Numbered from the stretch's first letter, positions 22,033 to 32,850 are shown. The stretch is DNA of 64,000 nucleotides from Rhyacophila brunnea (GCA_022495005.1 JAGYXB010000160.1:372001-436000); one strand, 5' to 3'. Notes: a model not told the origin generated them from the sequence alone. A program made the numbers and translations.

Positions 22033-22690
22033 CACTGGCGAGGGGTAGAGGTAGGCTGTTAAGATCCGACATTAATCTTCTTTTCTTTCAACCATGTCCA
22101 ATCCTAATAGGATCATATGGGCCTCCACAGAGTGGAGGTTTGTATTAACAGATTTTTATTTTTACGAGAAATGGATGTCAGCCACTTGCTCAACCTATTA
22201 GGTCCTTACTCTAACTCATACACAAAATGAAAAACAATATGTGTACTTGGCATACCCAGGATTCGAACCTGGGACCCTTGACTCAATAGATGGCCATTAA
22301 GGGTGTAATTACATTAATAGTGCACATTAAACTTTGTCAGTCATACGTATTTCATTTCATTTAACTAAGCTATAATTTTTAGATAGTATTGGTTAGTTTT
22401 TAAAATTCAATTAAACCCTGCCTAAACCAAACCATAACAGTGTATGTATGATATGGGCGATCCGATAAAACAGTGCACAACCTTTTCAGTCATACTTATT
22501 TGTTTTCGTTGAATTAAGAATACATATTATTACAGAGTGTTGGTTTTAATTCAATAAGCCCTGCCTAAACCAAATCATAATAGATAAAAATATTCTTCTA
22601 TCTATGAAATATCTAAATTTATGCATGTTTTAATGGTATAATTTCAGATATTTTATAGATGAAAGAATATTTTCTATTACTATTATCTAG
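22033..22690. mobile_element. MITE-G1 copy with nested SINE-A
   Basis: Left terminus CACTGGCGAGGGGTAGAGG, then GTTAAGATCCG, as in the complete copy at 26518-27462. The interior blocks GTGCACATTAAACTTTGTCA and AAACCCTGCCTAAACCAAAC match other copies. A SINE-A (22091-22285) splits it. The right terminus is lost. Confidence 0.75.
22091..22285 (-). repeat. SINE-A copy nested in MITE-G1
   Basis: Complement has the B box GGTTCGAATCCTGGGT; the tRNA-like 5' part is replaced by unrelated sequence, so the head is truncated. Confidence 0.75.
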
Positions 22691-22699
22691 TATTCTAGT

Positions 22700-23215
22700 C
22701 ATATAGATTTTTTAGATTTCTCTACCTGAAGGCACATGAATTCAAAGAATTACATGTTTTCTTCTGGGTATACTATCAATGCAATCATTATCCACCCGAA
22801 GAGTGATTGCTCTTTTAAAGCATTTCGTTTTACTTATTAGTGGGTTCATTTACAATCCGCATATACTGTCAAAAATATTAATTTTCATGTTCCCACCAAT
22901 ATCATTCGTAACCCTGCAGTCTTCATGATAGCCCGTCGCAGGACGGATCTGTTGTTTCATGATGCTGTGTATCGTGCAATTAACCTGTTTGATGTCTATA
23001 TAATATTTGTGGATATGTTAAATAGGTTAAATTTATAATTGTTTTTATCATTTTACTTTAATATTTACAACAAACTTTCTTTTCTATTTTATTGTTATAT
23101 TTGTTGTTATATCTAATTAAATCATTGTTATATTTTGTATTTATTATGTATTATGGTGCACTGGCCAATCTCTGTAATGCCATAATACTTTATTCTAAAT
23201 AAATAAAGTTCGACC
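22700..23215 (+). pseudogene. LINE-B C-terminal relic, plus-strand copy
   Basis: Plus-strand partner of the LINE-B piece at 17640-18701. It keeps INFHVPTN at about 22878, then TCTTCATGATAGCCCGTCGC (frame: VFMIARRRTDLLFHDAVYRA) and INLFDV before stops. The 3' end is GTAATGCCATAATACTTTAT followed by AATAAATAAA, the likely polyadenylation signal. The uninterrupted order of its segments shows where LINE-C inserted into the other copy. No RT or endonuclease. Confidence 0.75.
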
Positions 23216-23718
23216 TAACAAACTAAATTTAATATAGTCAGTATATCTATCAGTTCACTGTTTCCCCAACCTATATAATTATTTTAGATATATATTATAT
23301 TTTTACCGTGGTGCCACACTTTTCATAATTAATATAATGATTCGAAATGACACCACAGATATACAGCTGTTAATAATAACTACTGTATCGCTAGCTTATT
23401 TGACAAAGTTTACCACCAATGCTATTAATGTTTTTGCGATTGTTACAAAACTGGGGTTTTTTTTAATAGAATACTATTTTCAAATAAAGGACTGTCATCT
23501 TAAACAAATGACGGAGGCTGCATACTATTCGTTATTACTAACTTCCCGGGGGCATGGGTTGGGCACGTCTGTTCTAGTACTTTTATGTAAATTATAAAAC
23601 GCATTTTGTTATTGACTATAGTCGTTATAGCTATCAATAATAATAAATCCATTATTTCGATTGTACATCAGCGAATTTAATTGAAATTATCTGCAATGAT
23701 TGAGTATTTTTATTGTGA
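23216..23718. other. Spacer
   Basis: The open frame at 23337-23597 has no recognised domain. Nothing else was seen. Confidence 0.4.
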
Positions 23719-24179
23719 CAGGATAATAAACCCCTGGACGAAAACCCCCTGGATAAGAGTACCATGTATAAATAACCACCCGGATATTAAAAATCCTAGA
23801 TAATTAACTCCAACAATTTTAAATGTTGGTAAATTAGATTAAATATGACAAAAAAAGAATTATTATGTTAAACTTATTTAAAATGTTGCTTCATAAATAT
23901 TTTTTTTTGACTGAGTATGATTTGAAATAATAATATTAAACTAAGCACCTACATTTTATGTTAAATATTTCAATATTTCAGTAAGTAATCAATTTAATTG
24001 AATTTCTCTAAAATGTGCATATTAAATTTAATGTTAATATGAGTTTTTAATTTTTACACAAGGGGTTATTTTTCAGGGGGTTATTGACGACGGGTTAACT
24101 TTTGGAGGGTTTTTCATAAAGGGGATTATTTTCCGGAGAGTTATTGACGGAGCGTTTATGCCCAGGGGGTTCTTGCCTG
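23719..24179. mobile_element. Inverted-repeat element with CCCCTGG-type subterminal repeats
   Basis: Begins CAGGATAATAAACCCCTGG and ends with CCAGGGGGTTCTTGCCTG, imperfect inverted termini. Both sides carry arrays of about 16-18 bp units of the form AA(T)AACCCCCTGGA (left) and their complement (right: GGGGGTTATTGACG, GGAGGGTTTTTCAT, GGAGAGTTATTGACGG). The centre is AT-rich and non-coding. Flanking duplication is not clear. Confidence 0.6.
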
Positions 24180-24760
24180 TGTGGTAAAACGTTTTTAATA
24201 TATCGTGCAGTACCCCGAGGCATTACAACTCGAAAACCTCTATAATATAAAGGTTGTTTTCGACTTAATTAAGTGCATTATAAAAAAAATCTATTACCAT
24301 TGTTGCTAACTTTACTACTTATACCACCTGCATACTGTATTCATAACCCATTAGAGAGAAAAATCTAAAAATGAGCCAACGATAGAAATAAACCTAACAC
24401 TACGATTAGTGTCATCATTGGTTTCATGAAAGTGAACGTTTTACCACTATGTACCTAATAGATTGTTATCTGATACCATACGAAGTATTTAGATATGTTA
24501 TTTTGAGAACAATATTAATATTATGTAAGTTTTTATAATCACCATAGCAACATTAGTCAACATAACCTTGAATTTATAATATAATAACCAATTTCTGCCA
24601 GATTATATATATGTACCTACTTGTTATTACTAACGTTATCCCTGAGAGAATTACTATCGAAATGAAACGGTTTGGGGGGGGGGGGTATTCCGTAAAGATC
24701 ATAATAATACAATAACCTCTTATTGAAGTTAATTAAAGTTAAAATTTAGTTATTTGCATA
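24180..24760. other. AT-rich spacer with a G12 run
   Basis: A run of 12 G occurs at 24674-24685. No gene recognised. Confidence 0.5.
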
Positions 24761-24799
24761 TTATAGTGAACAAATTTAATTACAAATTCAAGACGTTTA

Positions 24800-25230
24800 C
24801 ATGACGTCATGAAAACAATCAAAGTATCAGAAAAAGACAATACAAAGAGTATACACAGTAAACACACAAATTATAAAGTAGGTACATGGAAGTAGGTAAG
24901 TCGAATTGGCTAAATATACCCTATTTTAATAATTTATAAAACAACAGCCGCTTAAACATCCTCACGTAGGTAAAATATATTAATATCATAAGTGATTTGG
25001 TTGAACATAGATATTGCTCGCCCAATTGGTAATACTAATGACAGATTATTTCGGCACCTTGGGAGAACAGACCACTGATGTTCTCGATTTTAAAGATAGT
25101 TAATAGGGAAACACAGACAGGTCGAATGGTTGGGTTTGCATTTACACCATCTACCTATAAGTCAGAAGAAATACGTAGCCAAATATTGATTAGACTACAG
25201 TAGGTAAACATACCTAAGAGACAAAGAAGA
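24800..25230 (-). pseudogene. LINE-G C-terminal relic, copy 1
   Basis: Minus-strand remnant alignable to 34905-35615 and 40335-40880. Shared blocks are CCCAATTGG(C/T)A, CCTTGGGAGAA, and GATTTGGTTGAACATAG. In the better copies these encode ILPRG, MPIGRAI and MFNEI. Stops and indels are frequent. Only the C-terminal part and 3' untranslated region are present. Confidence 0.65.
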
Positions 25231-25469
25231 GATATTGTCCATTCTATCCATGCAAATGAAACACCTGTCGTAAAAACAATTTTTAAAATAAATTTGGTGG
25301 ATACAAAATGTCAACTCAGTTTATCGTTAGTTACCTATGTTTATTTTACGAGAATTGGCCGAAAACCAACTATGATAACTATCATATTATTGTCTATAAT
25401 ATGTCTGTCTGTAACGCACTAGAGAAATTACACGTAAATATCTAGGATAGAGTGAGACAGGGAGATAAC

Positions 25470-25800
25470 CACAGAGCAGATTAATAAATAGAATTCTGAT
25501 AGGCCGTATCCCTATACACTACATTTGACGCAGGGTTTTGAATGTGTGTGTCCTATGAACATGAACCATACATTATAGACGCGCAATAGTGTGGTGTTGC
25601 AACAAGGTTTCAACCTTCAACTACACCAATATTGAACGAATGTCAGTGCATTAAACGAGAGCAGTTGTCAGAACGAAATACAATCGTATTCTTTAGACGT
25701 GTTTAAGTTTATCCCATATTCTTCCACACTTGAGATCAGTTGCCTGTTTCTCCACACCCGTTAAGTATTTCAGTTCCCATTATTTGCGAGTTCCTTGGAG
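25470..25800 (+). promoter_or_regulatory. Receptor-gene upstream region, duplicated at 48355-48668
   Basis: Lies 340-670 bp before the receptor ATG. Shared with 48355-48668 in order: ATAAATAGAAT, GCAGGGTTTTGAATGTGTG, GTCCTA, GCAATAGTGTG, GAGCAGTT, CGTATTCTT, TTCTTCC, and TTCCGTTCCCATTATTT-like sequence. The present copy has extra bases (about 25605-25630). It also contains two TCAGTT initiator-like motifs (about 25736 and 25770). It is probably promoter or 5' untranslated exon, although a dispersed repeat cannot be excluded. Confidence 0.5.
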
Positions 25801-26136
25801 ATAGCACATACACGTAAATAATAAATTATAAATTTGAAAAATAAATTGATAAGTACGAAAATGAAGGAATCGTTTATTTTAACAGGGTCGTGAAAGAAAA
25901 CAAATACCAGGATACTTTAAAAATAGTTTGATATATGCTTACAGTGTACTAGGTACTAGCATATCGCCATAATCATGATGTTTGTCTACTTGTAATATAA
26001 TATACTTCATCTTTGTAGGTATGTGTGACATAATGTACAGTAAAAAATAGTGTTAAACATAATACATTATTTTTAATAAACAATAAGTTAAAGTGCAAGT
26101 GTATAATAATCAAACAGTTAAAGTGCTTCAGTCAAG
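25801..26136 (+). promoter_or_regulatory. 5' untranslated/upstream sequence of the receptor exon
   Basis: AT-rich, no upstream frame of note. The start context CAAGATGG has A at -3 and G at +4, a strong eukaryotic initiation context. Confidence 0.5.
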
Positions 26137-26403
26137 ATGGATCCAGGAATCCCCGATGATTTACAGGAGCACAGTTTGAAGCTAGACACTTGGACGATGG
26201 CTAATGTGAACCAGTCCGCCACGACTTTGCCCATCGAGATGCGTTTCAATGAAGCAAACGTCCTATCCATAGCTGTGTACAGTGTTCTTTTTGTGCTGTC
26301 TGCCGTTGGAAATTGTACGTTCCTGGCGCTGCTGGTGAGGCCTGGTGCGCGAATGTCTCGCATCAACACCATGCTGGTTCACCTGGCGATTGCTGATTTA
26401 CTC
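26137..26403 (+). CDS. First coding exon, AKH/GnRH-receptor-like class A GPCR
   Basis: Encodes the first 89 residues of a seven-helix neuropeptide receptor. The N-terminal tail (residues 1-40) has an N-glycosylation site NQS at 25-27. Helix 1 spans about 41-65 and contains the conserved GN pair (N59, position 1.50). Intracellular loop 1 is short and basic (RPGARMSR). Helix 2 begins with INTMLVHLAIADLL and includes the L-A-x-x-D motif (D87, position 2.50). LP..M.FNE..VLSI.VYS and RI.TML.HLAIADL closely resemble insect adipokinetic hormone receptors, with ACP/corazonin receptors the alternatives. Family knowledge: such receptors sit in the plasma membrane, bind AKH-type peptides and mobilise fat-body energy stores. 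The exon ends at LL with donor GTGAGT at 26404 (phase 0). Continuing exons were not found downstream. Whether this is a functional gene or an isolated exon copy cannot be decided here. Confidence 0.8.
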
Positions 26404-26409
26404 GTGAGT
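26404..26409 (+). other. Splice donor of the receptor exon
   Basis: GTGAGT directly after the codon for L89, a consensus insect donor. Reading through instead adds VSSGLC and a stop, which is not receptor-like. Confidence 0.75.
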
Positions 26410-26509
26410 AGTGGGTTATGTTAGGTTATATTACTTTCATATTATTAAGTTCATTTATCACTAATTGGCATATGTGATCCAACAACATCAATATACTTAA
26501 TTTATATTT

Positions 26510-26517
26510 CAGGACAT
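26510..26517. repeat. Target-site duplication of MITE-G1, left
   Basis: CAGGACAT, identical to 27463-27470. Confidence 0.85.
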
Positions 26518-27462
26518 CAGTAGCGATGAGGAATCCTGTTAAGATCCGCCATAAATAGTGCACATTACACGTTGTTATATACTCATACGTATTTGTTTTT
26601 ATTGAACTAAGACTACAATTTACAGGTGGTATTGGTTAGTTTTAAAAAAATCATAGTTTTGGGCGATACGTCAAAATTGTGCACACCTTTTCAATCACAC
26701 TTATTTGTTTTAGTTAGATTAAGAATACACATTACACATATCGACCGTGTTTATGAAAAAGGGCATAACCCACATAGATCAAATTTTACAGGAGAGGCAA
26801 AAAAGGTTTTTTAAATGATTTTGGTTCAATATTAATAAAAAAAATAGGCACATACATTGGGTGCATGATGATTGATGATTTGGTGTAATATCTTTTCGAA
26901 ATACTAATAATAATTAAAGAAGTTGTTACAGAAAAATCATTAAAATTGAGGGTAAATGCTTTTTTACTTAAATTAAAACTTAATTAAAGCTCAATTAAAA
27001 CCTGAATTAAGATGATAAAACGGCATTTGCGGCTTACATCCCTTTTACAAAACGTGTATTTAACTGTATACATTGTTAATATCTAATAAAAGCACTTTTC
27101 GAAAAATCGAGGGTTACGCCCTTTTTCCTAAACAGAGTCGATATTGTTGGTTCATTTTTATTCACTAAGCCCTGCCTAAACCAAACTACAATAGATAAAA
27201 CATAGTATTCTATCTATAAAATATTCAAAGTTATGTATGACTTAATTGCATAAGTTTAGACATTTTATAGATAGACGAGTATTTTTTTACTATTATCTAT
27301 TATGGCTTAATTTTAACAGGGTTTAATTGAATTTTTAAAACTAACCAACACCATCTGGAAATTTGAGTCTTATTTCAATGAAAACAAATACGTATGACTT
27401 ATACAGTTTAGTGTGCACCATTTATGGGGTTCTTGACAGCCTACCTCCACCCTTCGCCACGG
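26518..27462. mobile_element. MITE-G1, complete copy
   Basis: A 945-bp non-autonomous element bounded by an exact 8-bp duplication CAGGACAT. Left end CAGTAGCGATGAGG, then CTGTTAAGATCCGCCATAAA; right end mirrors it (CTACCTCCACCCTTCGCCAC). Inverted arms extend far inside (AAACCCTGC/GCAGGG, ATCTATAAAATAT). The 8-bp duplication and CAGTGGCG-type terminus fit a hAT origin. It lies only 108 bp after the receptor splice donor. Related copies: 22033-22690, 47159-47650 and 49163-49722. Confidence 0.9.
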
Positions 27463-27470
27463 CAGGACAT

Positions 27471-27811
27471 TCAATATCTATATACACATCGCCACCTTTT
27501 GAGATATTATGTATGCTAATTGATTACTGAAAACTATACATACATAATGAATAACTGAGATTTTAAAAAAAAATGTAAAATGTGTCACTCATTTAATGCT
27601 GAGTGGTATAATATTAATACACATCTATTAAAATTATCCTGTAACTTAAACTGTAACTAAAGCAACAGTGGTATAACTGAGATATCCCACTGTTAATAAT
27701 GGTATACAAAAAATCTTACTATTTTAATTTATCATAAACCACAGAAAAAAACAAAATAAACTATAGTTTACTATTGTATGACACAAACATTAAACTCAAG
27801 GCGAAGTCTTC
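27471..27811. other. Spacer
   Basis: AT-rich, nothing recognised. Confidence 0.4.
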
Positions 27812-28634
27812 ACTGAGCCTTTTTTAAAGAGGCACCTAGCGGAAATATACGAAGCTTGCAATTTGAGTCATTTTTTTGATAATTTACAATTTCAACTGTA
27901 TTAATGAATACATATGTATCTGAAAACATTAATAATAAAAATATTTTTTATTTTAAGTCAAAGACAAACTTACAATTGTAAAAAATGTAATAAAATGTGA
28001 ATTTGTTCTATCGGTCCGCACCCTATTATTACATATATTTTATGGTCATATTTATTATTAAAATTTAGTTTAATAAGTTTTCTAAGCATCACTTAAGCGA
28101 TTTTTGACAAATTCATAGTTTTAATATTTTTTATATTTATTTTAAAAAACATCGATTTTTATAAAAAATATAAATGTGTATACTTGAAATCCTTTTTATT
28201 TATATCAAATCAATTATTTTATAAATATAAATAAAATATTTATATTAATATAAATAAAAAGGATTTCAAGTTATACACATTTATATTTTTTATAAAAATC
28301 GATGTTTTTTAAAATAGATATAAAAAATATTAAAACTATGAATTTGTCAAAAATCGCTTAGGTGATGCTTAGAAAACTTAATAAACTAAGTTTTAATAAT
28401 AAATATGACCATAAAATATATGTAATAATAGGGTGCGGACCGATAGAACAAATTCACATTTTATTACATTTTTTACAATTGTAAGTTTGTCTTTGACTTA
28501 AAATAAAAAATATTTTTATTTTTAATGTTTTCAGATACATATTTATTCATTAATACAGTTAAATTATCAAAAAAATGTCTCAAATTGCAAGCTTCGTATT
28601 TTTCCGCTAGGTGCCTCTTTAAAAAAGGCTCAGT
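27812..28634. repeat. Giant near-perfect palindrome (fold-back element)
   Basis: An 823-bp inverted repeat centred near 28222. The arms match over almost 400 bp: ACTGAGCCTTTTTTAAAGAG at the left end, its complement at the right end, then CACCTAGCGGAAA, GAAGCTTGCAATTTGAG, ATGGTCATATTTATTATTA, and ATAAAAAGGATTTCAAG by the centre. Only scattered mismatches and small indels separate the arms. No coding capacity. A related but shorter copy is at 44535-45213, so this is a fold-back element family rather than a single duplication. Confidence 0.95.
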
Positions 28635-29183
28635 TATCTCGAATTGTTACTTTCTAGTGGCGACATATTATATCCTGGTCCACCTTCCTTATTTTATTAT
28701 TATTATTATAATTCAGAGATAGGAAGCTCGGGAGTCCTTCATTATGTAATTGGAGTGAATGGAGGCTTTGTATATTCGTTGTTCTTCATTGGTTATTTTG
28801 TAGAAAAAAAATACAGGGCTTGATATTTTCATAATAATATCTCAACGCGGAGTTCGTTAGGTATAATATTTAGTATTTTTAACACAAAACATTGAGTAAA
28901 TTAATTTGTAAAGAACTGTCAATTAACTATTCTACACACGTGGTATACATAATAAGGATTTATTATTAGGAATTATTGTAAGCAAACAAGACATTTTCAC
29001 TATTATAGAATATTAGACTATATTTTTGTTTACTTTAAATAATTATACGTTATAACAAACAGCACTAGGGTGGTTTTGGCGGGCATTCGTTTTACCTGCC
29101 ATCATGTTATCGTCATCTTTTACGTAATGACTTCTGTATTTAGAATAATATACTAAGCGTCATGTTATATATCTAAAATATCA
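28635..29183. other. AT-rich spacer
   Basis: No gene recognised. Confidence 0.4.
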
Positions 29184-29390
29184 GGGCTCGAAATGGACTT
29201 TAGCGCACCGGAGCGCCGTTCCTGTTCGTGAAATCGGTAAAATTATCCCTCCGTTCGTAATTTTTTTTTTACTATCTGAGCTCGATAGGCCATATAATAG
29301 AACACACTTATTTTTATAAAATACACATCAAATTTGATTACTATGTAAAAATCTTCAGAAAACTGTCGAGCGCTCTGGTTCGTAAACTTG
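29184..29390. mobile_element. hAT-like terminus, partial element
   Basis: Starts CAGGGCTCGAAATGGACT with GCACCGGAGCGCCGTTCC inside. The complement of 55720-55938 carries the same terminus (AGTCCATTTCGAACCCTG) and the CCGGAGCGC block. Non-coding. Confidence 0.55.
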
Positions 29391-29394
29391 CCAA

Positions 29395-29776
29395 CTCACC
29401 AATTTTATTAGATTCAATTTGAAAATTAATTCAATTTTCATAGGTGATATTGGAAAAATTCATAAATTCAAGAATGAAAACCTAACCTAACCTAACAAAT
29501 AATCCAGTATATCGGCTATTTTCTAAATTTGTTTGCTGGCTAACCTAACCTAACCTAACAAATAATCCAATATATCGCCTTTTTAAAAAAATGTTTGCTG
29601 CTGGCTTGCTGTAAAGTGTAAACCTACAAGAACCGTATTTTATTTAGACATGAATTTTATATCAGTACTATACAACCCAAAGAGGTTGGACAGTCTTTAA
29701 TATTCGGCCATATATTTCCGATACAACACGATGAAGTGTGATACGGCGAACTGCATACGTACAAATTTCCGGACAC
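29395..29776 (-). repeat. Family E repeat, copy 2, with duplicated TTAGG module
   Basis: Inverted relative to copies at 19780 and 62408. It contains two tandem copies of an about 70-bp module, each with an AACCTAACCTAACCTAAC array followed by AAATAATCCA(G/A)TATATCG. The (TTAGG)3 arrays are at about 29490 and 29542. Further along are the CCAAAGAGGTTGGACAG and GGCCATATATTTCCGATACA blocks. Confidence 0.85.
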
Positions 29777-29779
29777 ACT

Positions 29780-30129
29780 AGGCGATAATTATGCACTTGC
29801 ATGAAGTCGGAACAAATTACGATTTTGTTTTATAGATATTTTTAAGTCTATTTTAGGGGAATTCAGGTATTAATTTTATATCTTATACTTGTTATTAATA
29901 GGTACACATACAAAAAGAAAATATAACGCTTCAACAGAGACATCACATTACTCGTGATGAAATAGCTATGGGTGCGCCCGTGGCCATTCAGATATGTCCT
30001 CCATTATCCTTCTATTATCTAAGATGCCAATCAATCACTCGCTCAATCCAAACTCTGCAACCTGGGTCTTCCAATACTCCTCCAAACATAATTCGAATGT
30101 AGATAGGAAAAAGGACATAACCCTTAGTT
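29780..30129. other. Spacer
   Basis: No feature recognised. Confidence 0.4.
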
Positions 30130-30430
30130 TTTCAAAATAGTTTTTGAACATACATAATTTTGAAAATACTTCTGAGAAAATATATTATAACCAATAGAAA
30201 TTTGTTTGTTGTTGAAAAAAGTAAGACACCCAGCAGGAATCGAACCTGCATCTCTCGGGTGTCGCGCGCATCCACATAGACCTCTATGCTATAGGCGTCA
30301 TATTTAATTGCGACAATTTTAAACCAATGGCTCTTAATACTCTCTGAAGCGCTTTTCAAATTGAGTTACTATTGGCGATCGGCTTTTGTGTTTTAAATCA
30401 AAGTAAGTTCACGACATCAAGGATTACACC
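30130..30430 (-). repeat. SINE-B copy, minus strand
   Basis: Complement has the B box GGTTCGATTCCTGCTGGG, the CCCGAGAGATGCA block and the tail with TTTCTATTGGTTATAATATA. The same layout occurs at 16745-17060. Confidence 0.75.
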
Positions 30431-30976
30431 GTGTATGTCGTATAACTATGGCGCCTATAACATAGTGGTCTATTGTCCAAAGGATGTAAGCTGCAAATGC
30501 CGATTTATTATCTAAATTTAGCCGGAAACCAAAAAAAAAAGAAGAAAGCGAAATGGGAAAAACGACGTAACCATCATTTTTGTTGGTTTTTAGCTCAATT
30601 TTTTTGTTTTTCTTTTTCTTTATAGCTCAAAGGTTTTTAACTCAATAATTAATATCAGATTAGGAATATAAAAACCAAATTATTAATTATCATGCACTTC
30701 ACGGTTATGTCCATTTAGTATTTTAACTTTGACCAAAAACTATAACATGCACGTTTTTATGCCTCCTGTAAAATTTGATTTTGGTGGATTACCTCCTTTT
30801 TCCTGTCTACAGTAAAATGGTTTCAATGATCAACCCATCACATAAAGACACGAAAAAATATTCAGACAGTGCATTGATGCGTCTTAAATTATTTTCAACT
30901 AGCTCCTGAATATTATGAAGCAGTGAAGAAAAAAAGGATAATATTTCATCGGGTTGATAGATAATTTATTATTAGG
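30431..30976. other. Spacer
   Basis: Contains a pyrimidine-rich stretch (about 30600-30630) and A-rich runs. No gene recognised. Confidence 0.4.
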
Positions 30977-31623
30977 AGCGCCAAGGGTAGTTGGCGCTTG
31001 GGTGCCTACCCAAAATGCCCCCTTCCAGATATAAAATGTTTTTAATGGAAGTACAAGAAATGAAAATAGTTAAGATAATTATTATTTTTACTACAATGTT
31101 TAATAACAAGATCGAATTGCGCCACAGGCGATTTTTTTACTTTCCATCAAGCCTAGTTCCAATATTATAGTTTAATAGCTCGATTAATTTCCTGGCTACA
31201 CACAATTATTACATTTTTGTAAAAATATTTATCGGATAGGATATTGAAACTTTGAGAGAATACTTTTCAGTTTATTTTTATACAACTGTGATGCATACCA
31301 GCATATAGTCATAGACCGGAAATCTTAAACTAATAAAATATGCTTATTATTATGGATCTATGTTTAATGCAATAGTTTTGCAATATAGTTTTTAGATTTG
31401 CCTACCTTTGATAAGTGTCACTTTTTGGTTGTAACCAACACTTTTAGTTACTTATATTTCAATATTAAAGCCAGTTTCCGTAATTGAATTGAATATAATA
31501 TTTTTAATAATCCATAATATTGTGTAGGTGCTATACATTTTATTTCCTGTATATTTTGCCACCCCCTGAATCCAGCCGCTCGAGAACTGCGCACCCCAAC
31601 ACCCCCGCTTGGCGCATCCCTGA
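30977..31623. mobile_element. Degraded inverted-repeat element
   Basis: Left GGAGCGCCAAGGGTAGTTGG and right CCCGCTTGGCGCATCCCTG form weak inverted ends. The interior block GCGCCACAGGCGATTTTTTT is shared with 13698-14118. Class unknown. Confidence 0.4.
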
Positions 31624-32401
31624 TCGCATTAACACATACAAAAGTCCTCGTTATTTGAAAGGGACGCGTAGTTTATCATGCCACAGTAAACAGCAATAAT
31701 GGTGTGGAGACGTGGCGTGTTTAATCCTTGGTCTAGATTTAAGCACACATTGATAAAACATCACTTATATTTGATACAGACTCAAGATTTGATCTGCGGC
31801 TCCATACTTTTTATTTTTTTGGAATATACGTTTTTTTATTATTAACGGGTTACCATCAAGAATAACCAGAACATGACAGAAAGTGTCGTCTCTACTCGAA
31901 AAACAAAATCCTATTTATTTCATGAATTCCTATGAATGTTCATTTATCATTCGCTTATTAATTTGTGAATGAAAGTTTTATTATTCTTTTCAATCTCATA
32001 AAAATGACCTTTTCAATCTTGATAGTAAAATATTTAATATCCCATTCCCCCACAAAACAATATATTAAAAATCTGGGAAAATCTCGAAGAATATCACTGT
32101 TGTTATGAAAATAATAGGTAGCTTATTCATAGCTACTCCAAGAATATAAAAAAAAACTTAAGCTAAATCCTAGAACGTTTTTCTGTTTAGCTGTGTTGAG
32201 TTTTTTTGTCACTTGTCATTCCACTCAAAATGAGTAGGTATTTCTTGTATAAATACTCAGAGGCTTTGAATTCTCTGTACATGTATTAATGCGGTAAAGA
32301 TAAAACTAACATTTGGGTAATCTGGTATTTCATAAGACATTATTAAAAAAAAACATTTTTTTGTTAATGTTCATATTGATTTGAAACATTCACTAATAGA
32401 T
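31624..32401. other. AT-rich spacer
   Basis: No feature recognised. Confidence 0.4.
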
Positions 32402-32850
32402 TCCTCAGCGCATCTATTCTATCCACAAGGCTACTTTCGGCGGCTATCGGTGGCTATCGAGGGTAGTTTTATCATATTTATGTATTGAAGTTTTATAATA
32501 ATTGTTACAATAAGTTAGCCGTCCAAACTGTCAAAAATGTCTATCTTGCTCTGAAAGTTAACACAGCCAACGCATCTATTATATACACAAGGTGGCTATC
32601 GAGGGTAGTTTATCATATTTATGTATTGAAGTATTATAATTGTTACAATAAGTTAGCCGTCTAAACTGTCTATCTCGCTCTAAAACTTAACACAACCATG
32701 ATAGGTGCTGTTAAAACATATCAGTTTTTGACAGTTCAGATGGTTAAATTATTGTAATAATTAACCTACTAAATACATAAATATGATAAACTACTCTCGA
32801 TAGTTGCCGATAGCACCCTTGTGTATAATCGTTTATAGATATAAATGTAA
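32402..32850. repeat. Tandem plus inverted repeat cluster
   Basis: Two direct units (about 32402-32555 and 32565-32698) share GGCTATCGAGGGTAGTTT, ATCATATTTATGTATTGAAG and ATTGTTACAATAAGTTAGCC. A third, inverted unit (32705-32850) holds ACATAAATATGATAAACTAC and AGCACCCTTGTGTATAAT. The first unit also resembles 9550-9610. Probably a MITE that was tandemly duplicated. Confidence 0.75.
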
